In this document: one piece after another, positions 42,601 to 55,853 of the stretch
How the letters are laid out: each line of letters starts with the position of its first letter
Numbering within the stretch: the stretch's first letter is position 1
From: Scolanthus callimorphus
Lineage: Eukaryota > Cnidaria > Anthozoa > Actiniaria > Edwardsiidae
Reading direction: 5' to 3'
Length of the DNA: 64,000 bases
NCBI GenBank assembly: GCA_033964015.1
Contig: CM066925.1
Coordinates: forward strand, 8,222,435-8,286,434
Program-made: the position numbers and the translations under genes
The notes under the pieces: model-generated
What the model was told of the DNA's origin: nothing
Databases searched by the model: none
Seen by the model: the letters and a program-made list of their open reading frames with translations, nothing else

Positions 42601-45600
42601 TTATGACGCCAAACTACTGCACTTGTATTGCTGTTTTGTAGAATCCAGCCCTTCCCTGATTTATCGAAATAGAAGAATGTTTTTTTTTGCACCTGCTATC
42701 GGCCTGGGGAATGAGCGAGTAGGCTTTGAGAGCTCACAAGGCATAAAGACGTTTCCTGAGATACCTAAAGGACTAAAAATATTTGGTCTAGTTATTCTTC
42801 CCCACTACATACCACAAAACAGCAATTTTCCTTGAAAAGCAAATGTACTTTATAATCGGTTTTACCTATATGAAGCTCCAAACTCAGTAAATATATAGAC
42901 AAAGATATCCCTTATTGGGAACCACTAAATGGAGTACTCACCATTCCTTTTACAATCTGCCACCCAAAAGATGCAAGCTTTGTGACGTCAAACTCTGGGA
43001 ATGTCTCTTTATGTTTCCCAGGTTTCTTGACAGAACCAATTCTCTTCAGCATCGACTGGTACATATCATTGCCATTGTCATTGTCGCGTTCGTCATTGCC
43101 ATTGTCACGCTCGTCATTGTCATTGTCATGCTCGTCATTGTCATTGTCACGCTTCCTGTTGTAATATTTGCTGTTTTCACGCTTGTCATTACCATTTTCA
43201 CGCTCTTCTTGTTCCTCGTTTTGCTGGACAGATTCTTCATGCGAGGTGAGAGCAGAATTTCCTTCTTGATCCTGCTGCAATTCTTCAATAACCTCGGGGT
43301 CAATGTCAACAGTCGTGCATGCTGTATGAGCCTCAGGCAAAATGCCAGTAAACCTTACAATCTTCCCGCTGCCAATATTGCTATCTTGTGTGTGCTGAGA
43401 ATCAGGACAGGGTTCGTCCGCGTCTTTTTGTTGGTATTGCCTCTGAGTATGGTCTTTCTGCGTGTTGAAGTAGGGTCCGATGCTCATATTGCTTTCTATC
43501 CTCAGCCCAGCTCTGTCCGCAGCAATGTTCTTGTTCTCTGGAGTGTTTTTCTACAGAAAAAAAATTAAATGATTAGGACGACCTACTTGGTAAAATATGT
43601 CAAAGTTGCCTATCTGGCTATTTCTAATCATGTAACTCAAAGATACTCATAGATACTTTTTATGATGTTGTCAAAAATGAGCAGCTCCTTTTTGGTTCGT
43701 TCTTTTTTCCCTTTGTGCAGCTACTCTAACGTGTTCATAGAGCGGATTTCACATGACCATCGTGAAAGTAAACGCAATTGTGAAATCACTAGCCAATCAG
43801 AAACAAGAGTAATTACAACTTACTGCTGAATGGTTTCCAGCCCAGCCAATCAGGAGCCGAACCAATTGGCTAGTAATTCCTTGCTTGTAATTAGTTCGCA
43901 ATTTGATTGGTTGATAGACATAAGCAGCCAATGAGAGAGCAAACCAATTGCAAACACGACGGTCATCTGAAATCCGCTCTATCGGTACTGGTGTGTCAAG
44001 GCGCCAAAACTTGCCCGACTCTCGCCTTGCGGGTATCCCGCTTTTACCGACAAAAGCCAGTCCCTATCTTAAGCTATAATAAAACCAATCCATCAATTCC
44101 AATTAAATTTCAGGCCTCAGACAGATAATGTCAAACCTTTCTGACTGTTTTGAGCAATGTCAATAGGTCCCCATACTCGGCGAATTCCAGGACCAGACTT
44201 GGTGGATCTGACCTCGTGCAATAACCAATAAAGTTCACGATGTTGGGATGAGATCCCACGTTTGCCATGAAACCATTTCTTTAAGAAACTCTGCTTTCTC
44301 GGCTTCACTTGCTCCTTCTATGATTTGAGTGACAAAAAAGGCAATCAGTGAATTGCTTTGTATTAGAGCAGGACCGTAACCATTTTTGGGTCCTGACGTC
44401 GTTGAAGCGCTTGCAGTATGTAACAAAATCATACTAAACTTCTTCCGGCTTGTCAAACATAGCTCACTGAAGCCCGGTTTACACTTGCGATTTTTGTTGC
44501 ATTTGTCGCGGCGATTTTTCTCGCGCGGAGTCGCAATTCCAACTCTCTAGTGTAAACGAGATGCAAATCCGGTGCGATTTCTGTGCTCTCTTTTCTTCAA
44601 ATCGCATGAAGTTGCAAAGAGTTTCGAACATGTTTGAAATCTCCGCGACATCACGCGACAAAAATCGCGGCAGATCGCGCCTAGTTTACATTAGTCATTT
44701 CGAGTTGACGCGTACGTGCGAGAAAAATCGCCGCGACTCGCGCGACAAAAATTGCAGCAAAAATTGCAAGTGTAAACGGGCCTTTTGAGAGTGCCTTGAT
44801 ATTTTTAAATCTTTCTTGTAAAAATTCCTTTATCTCCGGTGAATCCTCAAAACCTCACCCACCTTTCTGGTGTGAAGGGCAAGAGTTTCTACTTTTCTCA
44901 CTCATTGAAGGGTTTGGAGAGCATCAATATATTCAAAACTAATTCAAACAAGAATCGCTCACCATGCAATAATTTAACTGCCACCTCTCTACCTTCCTTT
45001 CCATGAACTTCCCTTTCTCTTGTCGTCTTTTTGAGATACTCTTTCTCGTGTAAAATGGCTTTAAACACAAAACCAAACGCTCCTTGGCCAATGTCATGCT
45101 GGTATTTCAGCAACTCTGGGACTATCTCGTACTCGTCCTTGCTTGCCCTTGATTTCCTGCAATCGCACTTTCTATAGTCAATCAACTTCTTGGATTTTTT
45201 TTCTAATTAAAAGGACAATTGAAACGTTTTAAAAAATAATGGCGACGTGAGAGCGTCTATCACTGCTATTATTATCCAGCACATCGATGCACTGCCCAAA
45301 TATGGTCATTGAACGCCAATAGCTGTCTTCTGTACATGACAGCTATCCTGCGATATCCGTCTCTGAGGAAAATATGATGTTTTGAGCTCGTAAATAACAC
45401 ACAAAAGTCATTTTTTTCGGGGGGTTTTGTGCTATCGATGTGCTGAATAATAAAACCATTATCCTGCTCGATTTTGCAGAATATCGTCTGATTTTAGCCA
45501 ACTCGGGACTTCGTCCCTCGTCGGCTAAGTATCAGACGATATTCTGCGCAATCTCGCAGGATAATGGTTAATTATTTGTGGGAAAATTGGACAGACATCG

Positions 45601-48600
45601 CCCAATTCAAGTGTAGCATTCACAGCCACTGGATGTTCTCCTTTCCCTCTGAAGCGACAGGGAAGTTGCACACTTGAATCTCTCAGGTCTTCAAGGAATA
45701 TTAGAAAATAACACCCATGTTGTATTGTGAATGTGCGCATTCTGATTGGTTAAAAAGCGTGTTTGTAAGAGACCTGAGAAACACGATTGTCACGCAACGC
45801 TGTCGCGCGTGTGTATGTTATTTTCTAAAAGCAATAAAAATACTTTCTGCGTGCTCTCTGGTTTCTTACAACACTCGGGGAATGTTGGTCGAACTGATAA
45901 AACTTGAAAGACACTCGCCTTTGGCTCGTGTCTTTCAAGTTTTGATCAGTTCTCCCAACATCCCCCTCGTGTTTGTAAGAAAGCAGAGAGCACGCGGAAA
46001 GTACTTTTATTGCTTAAGTATAGATTTAGCATGGCTCTGTTTTATGTTTCGATAAGAAACTTCGCTTCCGTCCTTGTGTGTGTTGTAGTTTTTCTGTGTC
46101 CTTGATTTTGTTGTGTCACTGCGTAATTTGTAATAACTAAAACTCACCCCACCTCGATTAGCTATGCTACTTGTGGGGTGAGTTATAAATGTAAAAATAT
46201 TTCTAGAAAGTAAATAAAATTGAATTGAATTGAATTGAATTTGCAACGCACCTTTTCCATTTCTTTACAAGAAAACACACTCCAACTGTTGCAGCGATCA
46301 ATACAACTGAAGCTACTGTCGTGCCAACGATCGCTGAAAAAAAAACACAACAATTTGCGTCGAACAGCAAGGTAATGCCATCTTTGTCAAAAAGTCATTT
46401 GGCATTTCATCTGCTTATTTGAAGCTATGTAAATATATATTATGATAAAGTGTTAGAAAACACATATTATATCTTTAAATTGCTCAATAAGTGATTTTGA
46501 AGCTTATTCTTCACCTCAACTATAAAATCTTCATTTCTTTCATTTCATTAAACTTAAACACGGAATTTTTTTAGCGATTTCCCTTTTCGCCAATCTTTTC
46601 GAATACATAATCAATATTTTACAAAGAAACGAAAGCCAGGGTCGTGGGGCTCGATTCCCACATCATTTTTACTTCCCTTCAACGAAAATACTCTATTCTG
46701 TGTGTGAGTCCGTAGCAATTTCTCTCGAAGCAGCATTGCCTGAAGAAATACTTTAAAGCCACCATTAGCATCTCATCATAACTATTCATTTTATTGCTCA
46801 TATTCGCCATTCCTATAATGCTACAAAATAGCTCGAGTACTCAACATTACCTGGGTCAACGCCCATGACTTCCTGGGAGTCTGAAACAATATAGATTTTT
46901 CAAATGTGCGGGTTTCAAGACGAACAGATGAAAATGGAGATGGGAAGGGAGAGTTAACGGATCAAAAGGCGGAAACAGAAAGGGAGGGTAAAGTGGTCTA
47001 GCAGGCGTAAAGCTAAGAAAAGAGCAGCGAAAGGGTAAGGGAGGGAACGGTCTGAGTGGGGGTAATAGCAACCTCGAATTGGGGAAGGGACCTAACTGAC
47101 CAACAGAAGGAAAAGGGAGAAAGAGGCAAACAGGAATCTGGGAATTAATAGGAATTTTAGGTCAGATCGACGGATTTCTAAAATCAGTTGTATGCCTTAC
47201 CAGTTAAGAAAGGTATTGGGTCACTCCACATCCCTTCACCGACTCTCGTTCGCCCGGCAACCATCACCGAATATCTCGTGCTCGCGTCTAACCTTCTAAG
47301 TAAGGCATTTGTCCACGAGACATGTTTAAATTCCCAGGAAGTGTCACGTTGTCCTTTATACTTGACTGTGTAACCCAGCAGGACACCGTTGATGCAAGAA
47401 TCAGGGAGTGGGTCCCATTTCAAATGTGCTGTTGTTTGAGTGTAATTACTGACACGGAGATTTTTTGGCTTGACGTTCGGCGCTGAAATGTACGTAAAAT
47501 ATTTTATAGAGAGGGAAATGTATCAGAGGGAATAAATACAACTTCAGAAAAAGACGTGGAGAAGACGCTAAAGCTGGGGCTTGTAGAGTTTCCACTATTT
47601 TATTACATGTTTGGTAACGGTGATTTACAGCGAAGAACTACAGTGACGCGCGGTAATGAACAATATCACTACGTCATTTCATGACAAAAGATATACCTAT
47701 TAGCATCAAAAGGTCATGAAATGTTCAAGAATAATTAGCAACAAACGTATACTTTCGATAATATTTTTCAGTATATATTTGTATATATAAGGCAAAATGG
47801 TTGAAAAGCTCAATTCATGCAACTTTATTTAGGAAGAAAGCAAGTAAAAACAAGGAAGATCACGGTAGAACAAAGGTTATGAACAAGAAGAGAAGTTAAG
47901 AAGCACCATTTTTATGAAAAAAACTTGTTTAAGGTGGAGCCAGGTAAACATAGACTTTTTATTAGTTTGTAGGAAATCAAAAATACGTTGACTTTTTTAT
48001 AGAATTCGGGAAACTACAGACGTATCAGGTCACTGAGCCTCGGTTTTGAGTAACCTGAATAAGAATATTATATGAAAAAAGGTTATATAATATGAAAATA
48101 TCCATCCCTTGGTACATACTTCCCTCCTTTGTCCTCACAGTGATGCTAGACGCGGGTCCATCTCCTTTACCAGAAAATGCTCTTACCTATCAAGAAATAA
48201 AATACAGATGAGGAGCAGCAAAACAACTGGCAAAACGTTCACCATACGCAGACTTTGAGGAAAATAATATTTATAACGAGAAGTTCCGAAAAATATTGTC
48301 ATCATATTTGACATATTCTGCCACCTAGGGTGAAATTCCCACATTTTCCCAGTCAGTCAGCAGCAAAGGTAGGCGAGGGGCAGGTTTTTCGGAGGAACAG
48401 AAGATATGCGGAACTAGTCGGAGAAGTATGAGTTTGGTGCATTACCTTGATTGTGTAGTTCGTGTAAGGCTTCAAGTTTTCAAGGGTGGTCTCGGTTTGA
48501 CTTACAGACTGCGGTGGCATGGCGTCTGTTCTTGGTTCGTCTGTTCTTGGTGTATTCTTTTGGACGAACATACGATAACCTTTATCTACTCCCCGCCACT

Positions 48601-51600
48601 GTTTGATAGTAAGCGGATCCCAGGCGATACGAATGGTTGAGGATGTGACGTTGAGAAGCCTTAGTCTGTTTGGTGAAGAGACTGGGGCTTTATAAATAAA
48701 TAAACAGTAAATGAGATTGATTTAATTTGAATCTTCACTAAAACATAATAAGACTCACGGTAGTAGACTGACCAACAAGGCAGTCAGCCATAGTGCTTTT
48801 CCAAATGGTGGTTCGACGTCATTCAGCACAAAAGCTGCCACATATACTGATTCGCTTGTTTACCGGCTGGAAGCCGAGGTTTTCCGCATATACACCTTAG
48901 AAAATGGACTAGATACTTCTCTATTCTCGTACAAAGATCTTTCCGGCCGGCCCGTCAGCTCTTAAGTAATAGCGCACGTACCCACCTTTGTTTTCTACGC
49001 CCTACAAGTAATTTTGAAGCAAACAACTCTTATCTTCTTAGACGCATGCATCAGTGGTTGTCACAAGAGCCTACCCCGCGAGGTGAGGTACGAAAATGTT
49101 TTTTTTTTCTTCGGATAAGCTGATTATCGATCTTTTGTCATACCATGCCGGGGTATGGATGAGACGTTGTCGTTGTCATGAAGACAGCACGAGCCTTGTC
49201 AGCAGAATTACCCCATTTAAAAAAATCCTTCAAACAGGAATACGGTCATTTATGGTTTCAAACTCTGTTTTCTGTCTTAGTTAAGATACGCCAGGAAATA
49301 AACATCTGAAATTTACAATGAGGCCATTTCGCCGTCACGAAGTCCCTTCATCCTTTTGATGTCTGTAACATGACAATGTTTTTTTGCGTTTCTTGCGCAT
49401 TCTATGAGTCCAGTGACAAAGGAATTACATAACTCTGCTGATCTGAGAGACCTATCTGATATCCGTTCTGTGGTTATACGTACTGTCTTCCTCTGTTGGT
49501 GCAGTATACCACTTGCTCCAAGGACCGTCTCCTGCTGACGTAGATGCTCGTATAGAGAGCGAGTAGTTTGTATAAGCTGTCAGTTGTGAGAAGGTTTTAT
49601 TTGTGATCGAGCCATTTACGGAGGCGTTCAATACCTATAAACAACTTGAAGTTTTAATAGGAAGAACGACTCTGTGTAGAAGGTGGAAACTTGCTACTTA
49701 CCTCTTTGCTTTCGAAAGCACTTTCCTTAAAATGGAGATTGTATTTGTGGACGTCGCCGTTAGCAGTATGTGGTGACAAGGGCATCCACTTTGCGAACAG
49801 AGTATTAGGACCCATACTTCTGAAGTTAGTCAGATCCGGTGCGCGAGCTGGAACTAGAAAAAGAAGCAGCGAAACGTTATCTGCTTTAATTGTGAACAGT
49901 TCGTTTTGATTGACGTCATTTATGAACAATAGGAACGTGACTATGCTTTAGATAGCCATTTATCCAGGTATAATTTTCCAGGTTTTATCTCTATGGAAGC
50001 GTCTTTTGTCTTATATCCCACTCACTGCGGGCTTAGAGAGTCTAATTGGCCCTTGAACAGCGCTTACATATGGTTCATCCTACTATACTTATGTGAATCC
50101 TCGTTCTATGGGACATTGGAGAGATTTATACGGAACACATTATAATGAACCATATATCATTTAAAAACGGGCGCGATCAAGTCGTCTTGGCTCAGATTTT
50201 GTTCTGCCGTTAGGTATACATGAAATGATTAGGGCGCTACCTACACTGACAGCGTGTTGATCACGTGAAATTACGTTTTACGAACTCGCAATCATGACAA
50301 AGCCTTTAAAATTTCATTAGGGAATATCGACATTGTGTTCATTTGGAAGTTAACAATTGTTGGTAATAGTTTTTGGATATCAAAAGTTTAACCAAAAGCT
50401 CGTTAGTTCGTTAGCAACACTGGTATATTGCGTGTCCTGTTCATTTCAAAGCAGGGACAATATTTAGTCGCACGCTGCGTACCACTTGCAACAATGGCCA
50501 GAGGCGTTTCTCGGTGTAAACTGTGTTCATAATGGGGAGTTTGCAGGTGTTGCGTGACATTTTGAATTTTGATCCTACAAAAATATAAACACCATATTTG
50601 AAAAGAGCTCACCGAAATGTGTGAAATCCTCAAATTTGAGGTGATTTCGACAAATAACACAGAAGTTATGAGCGTCGGAAGTTGGTCGTTTCCCTATAGG
50701 TTTAATGCCGTGGTGGGCAACAGTTGCCCACCACAACATTAAACGTATAGAGAAACAGCCTACTTCGGGCGCCAATAACTTTGCTAATATTTATCCAAAT
50801 CAACTCAAATTTTCGGCTTTTTCTAATTTCGGCAAGCTCTTTTCAAATATGGTATTTTCATTTTGTTAGGATCAAAATTCAAAATGTCACGCAACACCTG
50901 CAAACTCCCCATTACCTCCTTCTTTTGTTGTGACCAATTTGCCAGGGGACGCCTTGCCCGGTCCTACGGTGACAGCTGCAACGCTTACATTATACGTCGT
51001 GTGAGGTCTCAGTCCATGCAGAACCTTTATCATTGTACTGTTGTTAGCTATTGCAGTTTCATTTCTCCATGCGTCCAAAGGCATTGATACATTCTCAGTG
51101 AAGTAGATTAGGTAGTACCTCAGAAAGCCATTAAGAAATTCCTGGGTAATTTCCGTCCATTCTACTTGTACTTCAGTTGCGGTGAGAGCTGTGATACTTA
51201 TGTTAGACGGGTAAGTATAGGGTACTGTGAAGCAACAAAAAGTGTTAAATGGGAAAAAGATCCAAGGTGTCCTTTTACTCCTTTGCCAAAATAGCCGGCA
51301 TTGCAGCTGTGCTTTAAGCCCTGACTAAACTAGGACACATGTAGCGCACAACATTGTAGCCGGACATATGTTTCCTCTATTTTTCCCAGTTTAGCCACGC
51401 GAGAAACATTGTTGCGCGCGACAAATTTTGTAGCCGGGACATAAAGAAATGTTTCTTTGCCAGTCAAGAAACATTTGATGTGTCCGAGACACACGCGTGC
51501 GATGTTTCCTAGTTTAGCCACTCGGGGAAACATGCAGGACACAAATGTTGCGCGCTACATGTGACAATTATTCATCTTATAAATTTTTCTTTTTCGTAAG

Positions 51601-54600
51601 TTCTAGGACCTCAGTATTTAAAGGAGCCAATTGTATCATAATATATAAATGTGCCACTTTTTCTGTACGTATGTTCAATATTCAAGACGGCTTTCTTTTT
51701 TTTACTATTAGTTTTTGGTGCGACCTGAAAACTAAACAGACTTTGACCGCATTATCGCGAGCTAGATTATGAAACACCTACAGTGAACTTTTTCAACAGC
51801 TGACTTTGACAAGGCAATTTGCAAACTTGGGAAAATATTTGTGCCTGTGCTTACTGACCCAAGGACCTCCTTACTTGACATTACTTGGTTTATTTGCAGA
51901 GACGACCGTGGCTACGGTTGGCTTTTCGCACCTACCTCCTTCTTTTGTTTGGAAGTCAAAATACATCGGCTTGTCGGCCCTTCCCCTATGTGGTTGACGA
52001 CAGTCATTTGCATGGAATAGTTAGTATAGAGCTTCAAGGTCGGTGCGTTGCCTTGGTAACAGTCACTGTAGTTTTTACTATTGTACTTGGAATACTCTGT
52101 GTAGTTGTATGTTATTTTTTGTAAACTTGAATTTCCTGTTTTTGTTTCCCAAATGTAAAGTTTGAACTCTTGTAATTCACCATAAACGGCATCTATGTCG
52201 ATGCACCAGCTAAAAACGATCTTCTCGACGTTTGGTGTATCATATGAGCGAAGGTTACTGCTCCAGGCACTGAAATACAACAAAACAATTAAAATATGTT
52301 ACAACCATGTATGTAATCTAGCAATCTGATTGGCGAAATTGCTGTGGTAAATTATTTTTGTTCCCAGGTTGCTTCGCGCGCTTCACGCTGAAGGCGGCAG
52401 AGCGGAAATGACCTGCTTAGACAACTAAATTTCAAATAATAAGGTCAGGTTAGCTCAGAGAAGCTTGATTTTTTGCATACAGACTCCTTGTCTGATTAAA
52501 AACAAAATATCATAAATGACTTTTTTCTAATGGATCCGTCTTTGAGATATTAGGCTTTAAACATTGGTTTCTGTGCCTTTTTATGGGAGAATTAGTACTT
52601 TGATCAGGAATTATGCAAACTTTGTTCAATCATATCTAAAATTCATATTCTTCAATTTTCTTAAAAATTTGGAATTAAGCTTTTAGCCATAAAAACTCTT
52701 TGTATACAGAATCTTGAGCTTATATATTGAAATATGGCGAAGTTAGACATTTCATTTTTGGTCATTTCCGCTCTGTCGCTGAAGGCACATTTTGTAAAAT
52801 TCATTTTTTTCTGGCACTAGTGCGCATGCCTGGGATTTCATATAAATTCGATGACTTGAACCCAGCATATTCGAACTCCAATTCCATCGAAAGCTGCGGA
52901 TCATGTAGAAGCTATCGGAAGGCACCTCAGTGAAAACAATGGAAACAAAAGAATAGAACGAGAACACAATAGAACAATGAGGTGCATCAAGACAATAGCG
53001 TTAGATCTTACGAGCAGCTGCTTCATAACTGAATGACGTATCACATTTCAAAACCGTTAATATTCTTGTGCAAGATAACATTTTCTCGTCCTCCACGGGA
53101 AATGAGGAGATGGATGTAGAAGTCGTTGTAGAGAACATGTTTACCATCCATGTTATTCCCTATTACAATTTGCTCTGTTGAAGAACAAAGGGTACGGCAT
53201 TCCAGTGCGGATATAAGGGCTGTGCAATAAGCAAATCTGTATTTTTAAAGAATGCTCTCAGACTTGATAGTCACTTTTTAACGCCCCGATTGTTATAGAT
53301 ACTGCGACTTGAGCTGCACCACGAAAACAATTTTGACCTACCATCTTCTTTAGTTCGCTCAGACGTTATTCCAAGAAGTTCGGCTCTCTTAGCAGAAACT
53401 GCTCTGACTTCGATCTGGTATTTCATATATGCTGTGAGGTTTCGAATACTGTAAGATGCCTTGAAGCTATTAGACATTGAGAGATCCTCATTTGTCACAT
53501 TTATAAACCGTATATTGTTTTCACCCTTAAGGGAATAAATTAGCTTAATTATGAACGTGCTCGACGAGTTTGTCTTCTTCCAGGTAATTCTGATAGAATG
53601 CGGTCCTAATACCTCTGCCTTGACATTTGATCGAGCACCTACGCCTGTGAAAAGAGAAAAAAAAACAGCCTCCATTATTTGATCACAGTACGGCAGCCTT
53701 ATCAAGAAATTCATTCGATTGAGCAATATTTGTCCTTGGATTTGGAAAGGGGAAAATAAATGAATGCTACACACCACAAATGGCCACCTGAATACATAAT
53801 TTTCTTTAAGAAATCGCTGTTCTTTGGTTGCGTTTTAAAGTTTTGAACGCAGCCTAAAATACAGTGATTTGTTTTCAGTTGGCCATTTCATGGTCTCGTT
53901 TGAGCCGATTTGCCTCATTTTTTGCATCCAATTTTCTTTCCCTTTGTCATGCAATATTAGTGGACTAAAATTGGAAATTCACGATTTTTCAAATTTATGA
54001 CGTCACACTTGAGTACTCCCTTTCGAGTAGTATAGTAGGGGCCAAATTAGCCCCATTTTTGGTGGTGAGCATGCTGGTGAGGAGGATGACGTCACAGATG
54101 AGGGTGGTGGTGAGCATGAGAAGGGTGAGCCTGTTAGCCTGTGATGACGACGAGGAGGACGACGTCATCCTGTCCAGAATGTGACCAATTTAACAGTATC
54201 CGCTGCGAATCTGAACTCCATTCAATTTATGCTCATTCAAGATCTGAGTAACATAAAGCGCTGGTTGTTGACAAACAAGCTTAGCCTCAATGTGGTCATG
54301 ACGGAATAAAGGATCCAAGCAAAGACTTACTAACACCATACCTAATATTAATATTAATGGCAATGCAACCGAAAGAGTCAAATCTGCTAAATCACTAGCT
54401 GTCATTATTTGACGAGAATCTTAGTTGGGAAGAGCACATTAATATTATTTCTAAGAAAATCGCTTCGGGAATTGGGGCGCTAAAACGAGTTCGTTCCATT
54501 AACGACATTAAAAAATGTTCTAGAAGACAATCATTCAGCCACACTTTGATTACTGTTCTTCCGTTTGGGATAATTGTAGCAAGACTCCATCGAGTACATT

Positions 54601-55810
54601 ACAAAAACTACAAAATAGGGCTGCCCGTATTTTTACGTTTTCCACGTATGACACGCCCAGCTCTGAAGTGCTGGGGAAGCTCAACTGGAAAAGAATTACA
54701 AAAAGACAGATGGAGACGAAGTGCATTTTGATGTTCAAAATATTGAACCGGGCCAATGCCCGATTATTTGACAGCTCAGTTCGTTGATCGCTCCCGCGAT
54801 GTTATCAATTTTACTGCTTAGGGATTCAACTAATAAATTGGCGCTACCAACACCCCATACAAACTATCTAAAGCAAAGCCTTAGATACACAGGAGCTTCG
54901 CTGTGGAATAGCTTAGGGTCCAAATTGCGACAAGGTGAATCCCTAAAATAATTTAAATCGACACTGTTCCGAGAAGCAGAGTGACTCGAGTCATACAATT
55001 ATGATGTGCACTCATCGTTTATTATTTGTAAATTTATTATTATGTACATATAATGAACGGTTTTTTATGAAAAACAGCTGTATATGTGACTCTCCATACG
55101 AAAACCCGCATTAACGATTTCTGGCTCTTGACAGGTTTTCGTTACAACGCGTTGCAATGCATTTCAGTAGCATTGGAGAACGTTGCCAACGCGTTGGAAA
55201 CCATTGATACTGCAATGACAATGCATTTCCTTTTCGTTGAGAGCATTATGCCATAGCGCTGCAATGCTTTTGAAATTTCATTGAATTTCCGTTTTGCTCC
55301 ATTAACATTTGTTGTCAACGCTTTGTCTAGTCTTGCAAGGTTATCATGCAATTAAATCAAACTAGGTATCCGAAAGCGTGCAAAGAGCAAACATTGATAA
55401 CCGAAGCTCGTACGTTTTCTGACCTCTGAAATACACGGGAAAGGCTTGCTACAGAGGCTACTTTTGAGTCTCATTTTCATTCAAACAAGGCACGAGGCAG
55501 GGCGTAGCCAGCACTTATGAGAGGGGGGGTTCCAAAATTCAAAAAATAAAAACTCCACATAAATCGGCCGTTTTTTGCGTTCTCGCCACAGGAAACCAAG
55601 CCAAAAATATTGATCTCGGGAAAAAACTAGCGTTTGAAGAAATTTGCTACATTTTATTGGAGCTTTTATTTGTTGTCTATTAGATATTTGCCGAATTTTA
55701 GTAATAAGTCGGTCCAGAACAGAGGCGAGGGGGGGTTCCGCTGCGGGGAGAGGGGGGTTCCGGAACCCCTGGAAATACACGGGAAAGGCTTGCTACCCCG
55801 GAACCCCTGG

Positions 55811-55853
<43 letters not shown>

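Noticed and set aside
46640..46670. T-arm-like GTGGGGCTCGATTCCCAC
   Set aside because: No acceptor, D or anticodon arm nearby; at most a relic of a tRNA-derived SINE.
46856..47071. Proline/leucine-rich minus-strand frame
   Set aside because: Purine-rich intron sequence next to the 30-nt linker exon; only the first 30 nt join the receptor in phase.
55806..55853. C-run of about 47 as a biological signal
   Set aside because: Homopolymer within a repeat; length is likely unreliable and no structure beyond the enclosing inverted repeat is visible.
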